Below are positions 49,087 through 58,179 of a DNA stretch of 64,000 bases, piece after piece. The number at the start of each line of letters is the position of its first letter. Position 1 is the first letter of the stretch. The position numbers and the translations under genes were made by a program. The notes beneath the pieces were generated by a model. It saw nothing but the letters and a program-made list of their open reading frames with translations, was not told the DNA's origin and made no database searches. Source of the DNA: an uncultured Oxalicibacterium sp. (lineage in GTDB: Bacteria > Pseudomonadota > Gammaproteobacteria > Burkholderiales > Burkholderiaceae_D); the NCBI RefSeq assembly GCF_913776015.1, contig NZ_CAJYMD010000039.1, positions 1-64,000 of the forward strand. The letters are read 5' to 3'.

Positions 49087-49758
49087 ATGACCCAAGACGA
49101 AATGAAACAGGCAGTAGCTCGTGCTGCCCTCGATTATGTGACGCCCAATGAAATCATCGGCGTCGGTACCGGTTCCACCGCCAATTTTTTCATCGACGAG
49201 CTGGGCAAGATCAAGGACCGTATCCGCGGTGCTGTCGCCTCTTCCGAAGCGACGGCAGAGCGCTTGCGTGGTCATGGTATTGAGGTATTGGATTTGAATG
49301 CGGTGACATCGCTGTCCGTCTACATTGACGGCGCAGATGAAATTACTTTGCAGGGAGCGATGATCAAGGGCGGCGGGGCAGCGCTGACGCGTGAGAAGAT
49401 CGTGGCATCGGTAGCGCGTCAATTCGTCTGTATCGCGGATGGTTCCAAGCTGGTCAAGACCTTGGGCAAATTTCCCTTGCCGGTGGAAGTCATTCCGATG
49501 GCAGAGGCCTCGGTAGCACGCGGCCTGCAAGCACTGGGTGGTGAACCGCGTTTGCGCGTCAAGGATGGCAAGACCGTGGTAACCGATAACGGTTGTTCCA
49601 TCATCGATGTGCACGGTTTGTCGATCACGGATCCTGCGGCGCTTGAGGCACAAATCAACGATATCGTCGGTGTCGTGACCGTGGGATTGTTTGCCCGCCG
49701 TGGTGCCAATATCGGTTTGCTGGGCACGGCCGATGGCGTCAAACGCATGACCTTCTAA
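49087..49758 (+). CDS. rpiA: Ribose-5-phosphate isomerase A
   Basis: 223 residues from ATG 49087, the start of family sequence ([18 protein letters not shown]); E. coli RpiA is 219. Interconverts ribulose-5-phosphate and ribose-5-phosphate. Motifs [23 protein letters not shown] with the catalytic Asp-Glu region and [14 protein letters not shown] are complete. It lies near the transaldolase and Entner-Doudoroff genes, adding to the pentose-phosphate set. Confidence 0.95.
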   Translation: MTQDEMKQAVARAALDYVTPNEIIGVGTGSTANFFIDELGKIKDRIRGAVASSEATAERLRGHGIEVLDLNAVTSLSVYIDGADEITLQGAMIKGGGAALTREKIVASVARQFVCIADGSKLVKTLGKFPLPVEVIPMAEASVARGLQALGGEPRLRVKDGKTVVTDNGCSIIDVHGLSITDPAALEAQINDIVGVVTVGLFARRGANIGLLGTADGVKRMTF

Positions 49759-49848
49759 TTCCTTATCCAGGCAAAAGGTGCGCCTGGTCAGCTTCGCTTG
49801 CCCGCGCCTCGCCTTCTCATCGATCTGGAAACCGACGTAAGTAATCGA

Positions 49849-51948
49849 TTACTGTGCGCTCAGCAATCGCAGGAAATCGCGGCAGGGGACGGGGCGACTC
49901 ATCAAGTAGCCTTGCCCCTCGTCGCAGCCATTTTGCTGCAGGAAACGTGACTGTTCGGCTGTTTCGATTCCTTCTGCCAGCACATTCAGATTCAGGTTGT
50001 GCCCCAGCGAGATGATGGCCTTGACGATGGCGGCACTGTCCTGGCTGGTCGCGATGTCGCGCACGAAGGACTGATCGATCTTCAGAGTATCCACCGGGAA
50101 GCGCTTGAGATAGCTCAGGCTCGAATAACCGGTACCAAAATCGTCGAGTGAAATCTTCACGCCCAGTGAGCGCAGTTCGGACAGCATGGCCAGCGATTTG
50201 TCGACATCGGTTGCCATCACGCTTTCGGTGATTTCCAGTTCCAGATAGCGCGCGTCGAGTGCGGTTTCCTGCAAAACACGCCCCACCAGATCGACGATAT
50301 CCCCACGTGCCAGTTGGCGCGGTGACAGATTCACGGAAATCGGAATTGGCGGGTAGCCGGCTTTTTGCCATTCGCGGTTTTGCCGACAGGCTGTGCGCAA
50401 CACCCATTCTCCGATCGGAATGATCAATCCCGTTTCTTCCGCAAGCGGAATGAAGCTCGCTGGCGACACCATGCCATTCGGACTTTGCCAGCGGATCAGC
50501 GCTTCGACACCGATGATGCGATTGCTGTGCAGGTTGAGCTTCGGCTGATAGTGCAGCACGAATTCGTCGTTTGGAATCGCCTGGCGCAAGCGATTCAGCA
50601 ATTCGAGACGATCCGTGACCGATGTATTCATTTCCGCCGCAAAGTACTGAAAATTGTTGCGACCCAGTTCCTTTGCCTTGTACATCGCCGAATCGGCATT
50701 CTTCAACAGCGTTTCTGCATCGCGCCCATCATTCGGGCATAACGTCACACCGATGCTGCAGGTGATCTGGAAATCGAGATCGTTGGCTTTCCAGGGGTGC
50801 GACACCTCGTGCAGCACACGCTGCATGGTTTGCGTGATCGATTCTTCGTTGGGCTGGCTGGTCAGCAGCAGCACGAATTCATCGCCCCCTTGGCGTGCAA
50901 CGGTATCGCTTGCACGAAGGCAATTGATCAGACGTTGGGCGGTAATCTTCAGTAATTCATCGCCGACTTGATGGCCCAGACTATCGTTGATGAATTTGAA
51001 CTGATCCAGATCGAGGAAAGCAATAGCCGTCAGATTCCCATTGCGCTGCGAATGCAGAATCGCCTGTTGCATGCGATCGTAGAGCAGGGTGCGATTCGGT
51101 AGACCGGTGAGAGCATCATGCGTGGCCTGAAACTGGATTTCTGCTTCATGTAGCTTCCGTTCCGTGATGGCTTCGACCGTTCCTTCAAAGAACAATAGCT
51201 TGCCGGCATTGTTATAGACGGCGCGCGCGTTTTCGGAAATCCAGATGATTTCGCCATTGCGTCGATAAATACGTGATTCAAAATTGGTCACGACCCCATG
51301 TTGTTCCATCAAGCGTACGAATTCCGCGCGTCTTTGCGGATCGACATAGACCTGATGTTCGATATCGTGCAACGTGGCGATCAATTCGCCCGGCGAATCG
51401 TAACCATACATGCGCGCCAGGGCCGGGTTGACGGCAAGGTAACCATTAGTGGGTGTGGACTGGTAAATGCCTTCAATCGCGTTTTCGAAGATGCTGCGAT
51501 ACCGGCGTTCGGCTTCCCGCAATGCCTCATCGGCTTCCTTGCGTTCGGTAATGTCCTGAATGAAACCTTCCAGCACGTCCCATTTCTTGTGGCTATGCGA
51601 AATATTGGTGCCGCGCTCCCATACCCAACGTACCTGCCCATCGGCACGCACGATGCGGTATTCGATATCGAAGCGGCGGTTTTGCCGTACCGCTTCGAGA
51701 ATCGTGGCGCGTAGATACGCGCGGTCGTCTGGGTGGGTGATGTCGTCGTAGGAAATACGGCTGTTGAAAAGGATGTCTTCTTCCTTGTAACCCGTCAGCG
51801 CGAGACAGCCTTCGCTGATGAACTCCATCGTCCATTGGTCATCAAGACGGCAGCGGTACACCATGCCTTCCAGGTTGGCGAGTAAGGTTCCGAGCATACG
51901 GGCCTGCATTGATGGATCGGAGGGTGTCGATGGCATGGATAAAAGCAT
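49849..51948 (-). CDS. PAS-GGDEF-EAL cyclic-di-GMP protein
   Basis: 699 residues from ATG 51948 (an earlier start is open but lacks support). Two PAS domains (about 20-125 and 145-260: [34 protein letters not shown]) each followed by a PAC stretch, then GGDEF ([12 protein letters not shown], with the RxxD site RASD intact) and EAL ([42 protein letters not shown]). Both catalytic domains look intact, so synthesis, breakdown or a switch between them is possible. Soluble; no membrane segment is seen. Confidence 0.9.
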   Translation of the reverse strand: MLLSMPSTPSDPSMQARMLGTLLANLEGMVYRCRLDDQWTMEFISEGCLALTGYKEEDILFNSRISYDDITHPDDRAYLRATILEAVRQNRRFDIEYRIVRADGQVRWVWERGTNISHSHKKWDVLEGFIQDITERKEADEALREAERRYRSIFENAIEGIYQSTPTNGYLAVNPALARMYGYDSPGELIATLHDIEHQVYVDPQRRAEFVRLMEQHGVVTNFESRIYRRNGEIIWISENARAVYNNAGKLLFFEGTVEAITERKLHEAEIQFQATHDALTGLPNRTLLYDRMQQAILHSQRNGNLTAIAFLDLDQFKFINDSLGHQVGDELLKITAQRLINCLRASDTVARQGGDEFVLLLTSQPNEESITQTMQRVLHEVSHPWKANDLDFQITCSIGVTLCPNDGRDAETLLKNADSAMYKAKELGRNNFQYFAAEMNTSVTDRLELLNRLRQAIPNDEFVLHYQPKLNLHSNRIIGVEALIRWQSPNGMVSPASFIPLAEETGLIIPIGEWVLRTACRQNREWQKAGYPPIPISVNLSPRQLARGDIVDLVGRVLQETALDARYLELEITESVMATDVDKSLAMLSELRSLGVKISLDDFGTGYSSLSYLKRFPVDTLKIDQSFVRDIATSQDSAAIVKAIISLGHNLNLNVLAEGIETAEQSRFLQQNGCDEGQGYLMSRPVPCRDFLRLLSAQ

Positions 51949-52011
51949 GGTGAATCCGATTGAACGGGGTCGGGTCCTTTTCAAAGGATAGGCAGACGCT
52001 ACCCATATCAA

Positions 52012-52560
52012 ATTTCTTCAAAGCAATAAAGGTGCCATATTGAAGCCTCACCTTTCGCACCAAAATGACACGCGATGACATTGCGGTGTATGAAAGGGGT
52101 TGATAAATATGGACAAACGCGTGCTTGTATTGGCGCATACCATTTTGCTTGGCATCCTCAGAATGGTCGGCTGGAAGCGGCGAGGGCGATCACGACAAAG
52201 CTGCATGGATCACTTTGCCTAAGCGGCCAAGTCTGAAATTTGTCAGAGCGGTATGGGCATCTATATGCACATAATGTGCCGGGAACGAAATGCAAATGTC
52301 ACTTGCCAGCGGTCAGGATGAGGCTGAACGTGATACTGGAAAGAGTTTGCTCTTGTCTTTTTGGAATAAGTGATGGAGCAAGCGTTGCGAGACGATCCGA
52401 TGCACAGCAGCCAAAGCGAGGTAGCAATCTGAGGTCGGGACGTTTGTTGGCCAGGGGGGAGTTCGTTATTGAACAATCATCCGTGACGAAAGAAATTGTC
52501 GAACGAGCAAGCAAGAAAGTTCGTCAGGGCCGCCAGATCGCTACCGCCCATGACTTTTAA
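52012..52560. other. Intergenic stretch, nothing convincing
   Basis: 549 bases. Two short plus-strand frames (37 and 106 codons) were examined and lack either a good start or family sequence. Part of the region presumably contains the promoter of the PAS-GGDEF-EAL gene on the minus strand. No structured repeat was recognised. Confidence 0.4.
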
Positions 52561-52731
52561 TCAGCGCAAGTTATCGCTGATCTCGCGCGATTGTCGATCC
52601 AGACGATCGTAATAATCGCGTGTACCGATATCGCCGCGATTGCGTTCGCGGTCGGGAATCAGAAAAGGCAGGTCACGTGCCAGTTCGTCATCGATGTCGC
52701 TATCTTCGTCATTGCCCCAACTCGTATTCAT
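52561..52731 (-). CDS. 56-residue acidic small protein
   Basis: Starts at ATG 52731 with AAAGGAG seven bases upstream, one of the best ribosome-binding sites in the window. The product begins MNTSWGNDEDSDIDDELA and continues with RDLPFLIPDRERNRGDIG and a charged tail (DYYDRLDRQSREISDNLR). Highly charged, no Cys, no membrane segment. The strong ribosome-binding site, codon usage like its neighbours and nonrandom composition support a real gene; family unknown. Next plus-strand neighbour is none; the ABM monooxygenase gene lies upstream on the same strand. Confidence 0.68.
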   Translation of the reverse strand: MNTSWGNDEDSDIDDELARDLPFLIPDRERNRGDIGTRDYYDRLDRQSREISDNLR

Positions 52732-52810
52732 GCGGATTCTCCTTTGCCGCTATTGTAGATTTTTCTGTTTTCGTCATCCAGCCTTGTTGTTGCCGAATGA
52801 CGAAAATTGC

Positions 52811-53143
52811 TCAACCCAGTGAATCCGGAATCTCGCCGTTTCCGGGTAGCTTGGCGGCAAGAACCTGGAAGGACTCGATGGTGGGTGGTTTGGCAAGCAG
52901 GTTTTTGCCGACATCGCCCTGCAATGCCTTGGCGATTTCGCCTTCGAGATGTGCCTTGCGTCCCGACTCATCGGCAAAAGCATCGAAAATGCCAAATACA
53001 CCGGGAGCAAGCTTGACGGCAAACCATGCGACCGTGGCAGGTTCGCCGATGGCGTAGGAAAGTTGCGCGTGCAGGAACTCTTCCAGCTCCATTTCCTTGC
53101 CTGGCTTGGCTTCCAGGCGGGCTTGCAATCCAAGAGTGACCAT
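52811..53143 (-). CDS. ABM-family antibiotic biosynthesis monooxygenase-like protein
   Basis: 110 residues. Ferredoxin-like small protein of the ABM/quinol monooxygenase type: LQARLEAKPGKEMELEEFLH, TVAWFAVKLAPGVFGIFDAF and EGEIAKALQ are the typical strand-helix-strand pieces. Such proteins act as cofactor-free monooxygenases or as stress/quinone-related proteins; no substrate can be named. Upstream of the 56-residue gene on the same strand, about 80 bases apart, so possibly co-transcribed. Confidence 0.75.
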   Translation of the reverse strand: MVTLGLQARLEAKPGKEMELEEFLHAQLSYAIGEPATVAWFAVKLAPGVFGIFDAFADESGRKAHLEGEIAKALQGDVGKNLLAKPPTIESFQVLAAKLPGNGEIPDSLG

Positions 53144-53396
53144 GATGCCTCCTTCTTGTGGTTGGATGATCGAGCACTTCTTCAGCGTTACTTGGGGTAT
53201 TGCTTGTTGTGGCCGCCAAGTAGGCGACGCTTCATTGTAGTCCGTTCGTCCAACATTGTTGTATCAGCGACAAGGAATGCGGCTTGTCGGACGAACGGTT
53301 AGGACGTGGACTGGAACCGATCCACAAAAATTACACCTGGGCACTCGCATGCTTTATCATCGTGCGCCTTTTTCCATTCATCGACAGAGGAGTGTC

Positions 53397-54647
53397 ATGG
53401 CAAATGCGTGCGGCGTTGATTTTGGGACGTCCAATTCGACGGTTGGCTGGTGCCGCCCGGGCAGCTCGCCCTTGCTCGCTCTGGAAGATGGCAAGCCGAC
53501 CTTGCCTTCGGTGGTTTTCTTCAATGCCGATGAAGAACAGATTTATTACGGTCGTGCCGCGCTGGACAACTATCTGGAAGGTTACGAAGGACGGCTCATG
53601 CGTTCGCTCAAGAGCCTGCTGGGTACCAGCCTGATCGATGAACAGACCGAGGTAATGGGCAAGGCTTTGCCGTTTCGTACCTTGCTCACGCAATACATTG
53701 CCGAACTTAAGCAACGTGCGGAGCTGGCCGCTGGTCGTACCTTCACGAGTGCCGTGTTCGGCCGTCCCGTGCATTTTGTCGATGGCGATGAAGAGGCAGA
53801 CATCCTGGCCGAAGATACCTTGTACGAGATTGCGCAATCGGTCGGGTTTCGCGATATCGATTTCCAGTTCGAGCCGATTGCCGCGGCCTTTGACTATGAG
53901 TCGCAACTGGAACGCGAAGAGTTGGTGCTGATCGTCGATATCGGTGGTGGTACATCCGACTTTTCTCTGGTGCGCCTGTCGCCGGAGCGTGCGCGCCATG
54001 CCGATCGTCGCCCCGACATTCTGGCAACCGGTGGTGTGCACATCGGTGGCACCGATTTCGATAAATATCTGAGCCTGAACAGTTTCATGCCCTTGCTGGG
54101 CATGGGGTCGAAATTGAACAATGGTGCGGATGTGCCATCGAGCTATTACTACAATCTGGCGACCTGGCATACGATCAATCTGGCTTACACGCAAAAGACC
54201 TGGTTGCAGATTCGCGATATCTATCGCGATGCACGCGACAAACCTTTACTCGACACCTTGCTCAATGTGATCGAAGAACGCTCAGGCCACTGGCTGGCGA
54301 TCAAGGCGGAAGAGGGCAAGATTGCGCTGTCTTCACTAGAAGAAGTCACGTTGCTGCTGGATCGTCTGCGTCCGTCCCAATCCTTGACCCTGCAACGTAT
54401 CGGTTTCGAGCAGGCGATCGATCATCTGGTGGGCGATATCGAATCGACAGTCGGCAATTTGCTGCGCGATGCAGGTTTGGGTGCCGACCATATCGATACG
54501 GTAGTGTTCACAGGCGGCTCCAGCGGTGTGCGCTTGCTGCGTGAGCGCGTGGCAGCCTTGTTGCCGAATGCGCGCCGTGTCGAAGGCGATCTGTTCGGCA
54601 GTATCGGTGCCGGTCTGGCAATCGATGCCGAGCGGAAATTCGGCTGA
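53397..54647 (+). CDS. yegD: YegD-type Hsp70-like ATPase
   Basis: 416 residues from ATG 53397 with GAGGAG a few bases upstream; the open frame further upstream has no family features. Actin-like Hsp70 ATPase domain: GVDFGTSNSTVGW (phosphate 1), LVLIVDIGGGTSDFSLVRL (phosphate 2), VVFTGGSSGVRLLRERV (adenosine). The C-terminal substrate-binding lid of DnaK is absent, as in the YegD family. Client and function are not known; probably a specialised chaperone-like ATPase. Confidence 0.88.
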   Translation: MANACGVDFGTSNSTVGWCRPGSSPLLALEDGKPTLPSVVFFNADEEQIYYGRAALDNYLEGYEGRLMRSLKSLLGTSLIDEQTEVMGKALPFRTLLTQYIAELKQRAELAAGRTFTSAVFGRPVHFVDGDEEADILAEDTLYEIAQSVGFRDIDFQFEPIAAAFDYESQLEREELVLIVDIGGGTSDFSLVRLSPERARHADRRPDILATGGVHIGGTDFDKYLSLNSFMPLLGMGSKLNNGADVPSSYYYNLATWHTINLAYTQKTWLQIRDIYRDARDKPLLDTLLNVIEERSGHWLAIKAEEGKIALSSLEEVTLLLDRLRPSQSLTLQRIGFEQAIDHLVGDIESTVGNLLRDAGLGADHIDTVVFTGGSSGVRLLRERVAALLPNARRVEGDLFGSIGAGLAIDAERKFG

Positions 54648-54879
54648 TTGCCTTTCCATTTTCGTTTTGCTGCATTGAAGAAATTCCATCTGTAATTTTC
54701 TGGTAGTGGCAGATTGCACACAGTGCTGATGTTCAGCTGGAAACGGTTGTGGCATCGCCATTTTCTTGCAGCACCAGTCTGTTGGCTGGCGTACAGACTC
54801 GCGACTCTGATCTTGTCATGCTGAGGTAAAGCAGTTGTGCCAGTGCACAACCTCCATTACCGGTTCTTCACGCAAAGGC

Positions 54880-55761
54880 ATGGCAACCATGGTCAGGCTC
54901 CAGTTCTCCATCCAACTCGCTTACGATGTTCTGGACGAGACGGCGGATTTCATCTTCAATATCCAGGCTGCCAGAACCCAATGCCAGACAATTGTCGAGG
55001 AAGATCTCCTCATCAATCAGGCGACCGATCCGGTTTTCTTTACCGAATCCGGTAGTGGCAATCGCATGATGCGGCTGCAAGCGCAACGCGGTTCGCTGGT
55101 GGTGCGTTATCAGGCGACGGTCGATATCGATCATCGAACAAGTTTTCCCGAGCAGCTTTATGAAACGGCGGTTGCCGAATTGCCGCCGGAAGCGTTTGTC
55201 TACCTGTATCCAAGTCGCTATTGCGAGTCGGATCGCTTGTGTCAGATGGCTTGCCGTGAGTTCGGTCATCTTGAGCCGGGTTACGGCCGTGTGCTGGCGA
55301 TCCAGAAATGGGTACAGCAACATATACGTTTTCAATCCGGCATTTCCTGTGGTACGACGTCTGCTGCCGAAACGCTGGTCGAACGAGCCGGTGTCTGCCG
55401 TGACTATGCACATCTGATGATCGCCTTGTGCCGTGCGCTGAACATTCCGGCACGTTTCGCTTCAGGTATCGATTATGGCGCCAACCCCGATCTGGGACCG
55501 ACTGACTTTCATGCCTATGTGGAAGTCATGCTCAGCGGTCGCTGGTATCTGTTCGATGCCAGCGGTGTCACGCCTCCAATGGGGCTGATCCGTATCGGCA
55601 CGGGGCGCGATGCCGGCGATACGGCTTTTGCCACCATCTTCGGCGGTGTTTCTTCCTATGCCCCCTTGATCGCCATCAATGCCATCGAAGATGCCAATAG
55701 CGGTATCGTCATGCCAGTGCATTGCGAACATGCACTATCGACCGCAGATTGTGCTGCCTGA
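54880..55761 (+). CDS. Transglutaminase-like cysteine protease family protein
   Basis: 293 residues from ATG 54880. N-terminal beta domain of about 100 residues, then a transglutaminase core with Cys173 (ERAGVCRDYAHLM), His211 (TDFHAYVEV) and Asp226 (WYLFDASG), the full papain-like triad. No signal peptide, so cytoplasmic. Family members (COG1305) are predicted peptidases or transglutaminases; some are coupled to alpha-E proteins, which are absent here. Alternative start ATG 54889. Followed by ppx after 156 bases. Confidence 0.85.
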   Translation: MATMVRLQFSIQLAYDVLDETADFIFNIQAARTQCQTIVEEDLLINQATDPVFFTESGSGNRMMRLQAQRGSLVVRYQATVDIDHRTSFPEQLYETAVAELPPEAFVYLYPSRYCESDRLCQMACREFGHLEPGYGRVLAIQKWVQQHIRFQSGISCGTTSAAETLVERAGVCRDYAHLMIALCRALNIPARFASGIDYGANPDLGPTDFHAYVEVMLSGRWYLFDASGVTPPMGLIRIGTGRDAGDTAFATIFGGVSSYAPLIAINAIEDANSGIVMPVHCEHALSTADCAA

Positions 55762-55839
55762 TCCTCCATAAAATGGTATAAACAATTCTTCTGGAAAGCG
55801 CCGACATCATGTCGGCCTGACGTCGTTCGACGTCGCCGC

Positions 55840-55857
55840 ATGTCATGCGCCTGTCAC
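55840..55857 (+). promoter_or_regulatory. PHO box (PhoB site) of ppx
   Basis: ATGTCAT, GCGC, CTGTCAC: the two heptamers match the E. coli PHO-box consensus (CTGTCAT, four bases, CTGTCAC) at 13 of 14 positions. Exactly ten bases later is TATTTT (55868-55873), the same box-to--10 distance as in the E. coli phoA promoter. It lies 60 bases before the ppx start. Confidence 0.75.
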
Positions 55858-55867
55858 ATCCGATGCC

Positions 55868-55873
55868 TATTTT
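55868..55873 (+). promoter_or_regulatory. -10 element of the ppx promoter
   Basis: TATTTT, ten bases behind the PHO box at 55840-55857, with no recognisable -35 other than the box itself. This is the arrangement of PhoB-activated promoters. Confidence 0.6.
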
Positions 55874-55917
55874 CACAGGCTTTTTGTGTGCGGCTTTTGG
55901 CGGGATTATCGAGGGGA

Positions 55918-57390
55918 ATGGAGCAGATGTTTGCAGCAGTGGATTTGGGATCGAACAGTTTTCGTCTCCATATCGGGCATCAGGAAGGCGATGGCATACG
56001 TATCGTCAAGACTGCGCGCGATCCGGTCAGGCTTGGTGCCGGTCTCGATAGCAAGGGCAATCTGACACCTACCGCCATGCAGGCAGCGATTGCTACCTTG
56101 TCACGCTTCAACGCAATCCTTAGCGCTTATCCGCTCAGTGCCGCACGTGTGGTTGCCACCAATACGATTCGCATCGCCAGGAATGCAGCCGAGTTTTTGC
56201 CTGCTGCCGAAGCGGCCATTGGCTACCCCATCGAGATCATTTCGGGTGAAGAAGAAGGACGTCTGATCTACATGGGCGTGGCAAGTACCTTGCCGCTGAA
56301 CGAAGGACGGCTGGTTATCGATATCGGTGGTGGCTCGACCGAAGTGATTCTCGGCAAGGGCATGGAAATTCTGAAGGTCGAATCTTTCAGTATCGGTACC
56401 GTGCCGCAGAATGCCGGCTTTTTTGGCCACGGTATCGATGCCGATTCGTTCGAAGCCGCCATCTTGTCGGCACGCTCGCGTTTCGAGGATATTGCACCGG
56501 AATACGACCGCAAGCAGTGGACGCAGGCTTACGGTTCGTCGGGGACCGCGCGGGCAATCGGTGAGGCTATTGCGCGCAATCAGCTCGGCGATGGCACGGT
56601 TTCGCTCAAGAGTCTTGATGCACTCAAGCGGCGACTGATCGATTTCGGATATCCACATCAAATTGATCTCGTCGGCCTCAAGCCCGATCGTGCCACCAGT
56701 ATTGCGGGTGGTGTCGCGATCCTGATCGGGGCGATGCAGGAGTTTGGTATCAAGACGATTCAGCCGGTCGAGGCGGGATTACGTCTGGGCGTGCTGCGCG
56801 ATCTGCAATTGCGCGCCAACCAGCGTGATCGTCGTGAAGAATCGGTACGCGAGTTTCTGGCACGTTGCGGTGTCGATGCGCGTCGCGCCGATCGTACCGC
56901 ACACATCGCGCGCACTGCGCTGGCCTTGCTCAAGCCGGGCGATGACGCTATCGAACGATTGTTGCGCTGGAGTGCCTTATTGCATGAAATTGGCCAAATC
57001 GTATCGCACAGCGGTTTCCACAAGCATGGTGCCTACATGATCGAACATGCCGATTTGCCCGGTTTTACCACGCGCGAACAACGTGTCATGAGTAATCTCG
57101 TGCTGGCGCAGAAAGGCAATTTGCGCAAGGTGGTCGACCAGTTATCCGATCCTGCTTTCATGCGGGCCACGCTGGCTTTGCGTCTGGCTGCTATGTTTAT
57201 GCATGCGCGTATCGACACGCACGCCGATCCAAGTGCCATGCGCATCCGCATGAAAAGTCGCATCGAACTGGAGTTGCCGCGTGCTTGGGTGCGTGAGCAT
57301 CCGACCGTGGCGTACTGGATCGAAAAGGAAAAAGAAGCGTGGGCAGAAATCGGTATTGAGCTGGTTCTCCGTCTCAGCAGCCAGAGCTGA
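55918..57390 (+). CDS. ppx: Exopolyphosphatase
   Basis: 490 residues from ATG 55918; ATG 55927 (MFAAVDLGSNSFR) is an equally plausible start. Removes terminal phosphate from polyphosphate chains. ASKHA-type ATPase core: FAAVDLGSNSFRLHI, EIISGEEEGRLIYMGV, LVIDIGGGSTEVI and YGSSGTARAIGE; C-terminal helical/HD-like part from about 310 (RWSALLHEIGQIVSHSG). A PHO box stands upstream, so phosphate starvation should induce it. ppk lies at the right window edge. Confidence 0.93.
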   Translation: MEQMFAAVDLGSNSFRLHIGHQEGDGIRIVKTARDPVRLGAGLDSKGNLTPTAMQAAIATLSRFNAILSAYPLSAARVVATNTIRIARNAAEFLPAAEAAIGYPIEIISGEEEGRLIYMGVASTLPLNEGRLVIDIGGGSTEVILGKGMEILKVESFSIGTVPQNAGFFGHGIDADSFEAAILSARSRFEDIAPEYDRKQWTQAYGSSGTARAIGEAIARNQLGDGTVSLKSLDALKRRLIDFGYPHQIDLVGLKPDRATSIAGGVAILIGAMQEFGIKTIQPVEAGLRLGVLRDLQLRANQRDRREESVREFLARCGVDARRADRTAHIARTALALLKPGDDAIERLLRWSALLHEIGQIVSHSGFHKHGAYMIEHADLPGFTTREQRVMSNLVLAQKGNLRKVVDQLSDPAFMRATLALRLAAMFMHARIDTHADPSAMRIRMKSRIELELPRAWVREHPTVAYWIEKEKEAWAEIGIELVLRLSSQS

Positions 57391-57539
57391 AGTTGCTGCC
57401 GGTAAAATAATGAACCTTTTTGCAAGATGAACTTCAGACCTTGAGTTTGTGCCTGCCCAATGCTGAATCAGCGGGAGGTGGTCTGCAATGAAGTCTGTGC
57501 GTTGCCGCATCCGGCAACATTTTGCCGTGGAGTGTGTAA

Positions 57540-58142
57540 TTGTTTGATCAGATCGTCGCGATGGCCGCCGAGGCCGGTTACCTGGGCATTTTCCTCTTGA
57601 TGCTGGCGGAAAACATTTTCCCGCCCATTCCTTCCGAATTGATCATGCCGCTCGGTGGCTTTGCTGCGGCACGTGGTGATATGGATATGTGGCTGGTGAT
57701 TCTGGCCGGTACGGCAGGTTCCGTTGCCGGTGCCTTGCCGTGGTACTTCGCGGGTTCGGTGGTCGGCAAGGAACGTCTGAAGGCGATTGCCGCACGGCAT
57801 GGTCGCTGGATGACCGTGACGCCCGCCGATATCGATAATGCGTCGCAATGGTTTGCGCGCTACGGCATCGCAGCGGTGTTCTTTGGTCGTCTGGTGCCTG
57901 CGATTCGTACACTCATTTCGGTACCTGCCGGCATCGTGCGCATGAAGATACTGCCGTTCCTGTTCTTTACGACCGTAGGTTCATTGTTGTGGACCGCCTT
58001 CCTTGCCTTTGCCGGTTATGTGCTCGAATCGCAGTACGAACTGATTGAAGCCTACATCGATCCGATTTCGAAGACCGTGCTGCTGACGATCATCGGCATT
58101 TACATCTACCGTTTCATTCGCTTCAAGCCGCAGGTGTATTAA
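57540..58142 (+). CDS. DedA-family membrane protein
   Basis: 200 residues, TTG start with GGAG seven bases upstream. Membrane protein of the DedA/VTT superfamily, whose members act as lipid scramblases or flippases and affect cell division and envelope stress. Family motifs: LMLAENIFPPIPSELIMPLGG, near GALPWYFAG and RLVPAIRTLISVPAGI with the conserved Arg residues. About five hydrophobic segments. Its position between ppx and the lipid-remodelling operon may be meaningful, but no direct link is shown. Confidence 0.9.
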   Translation: MFDQIVAMAAEAGYLGIFLLMLAENIFPPIPSELIMPLGGFAAARGDMDMWLVILAGTAGSVAGALPWYFAGSVVGKERLKAIAARHGRWMTVTPADIDNASQWFARYGIAAVFFGRLVPAIRTLISVPAGIVRMKILPFLFFTTVGSLLWTAFLAFAGYVLESQYELIEAYIDPISKTVLLTIIGIYIYRFIRFKPQVY

Positions 58143-58179
58143 AACGGAATCGCTTTGATCGCTGGTTACCCGTCCGATT

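Noticed and set aside
52109-52222. Plus-strand frame of 37 codons starting ATG with a GGGG-rich upstream
   Set aside because: No proper ribosome-binding spacing, basic low-complexity end, no sign of family; likely chance.
52240-52560. Plus-strand frame of 106 codons in the intergenic stretch
   Set aside because: TTG start without a ribosome-binding site and no recognisable family; not supported.
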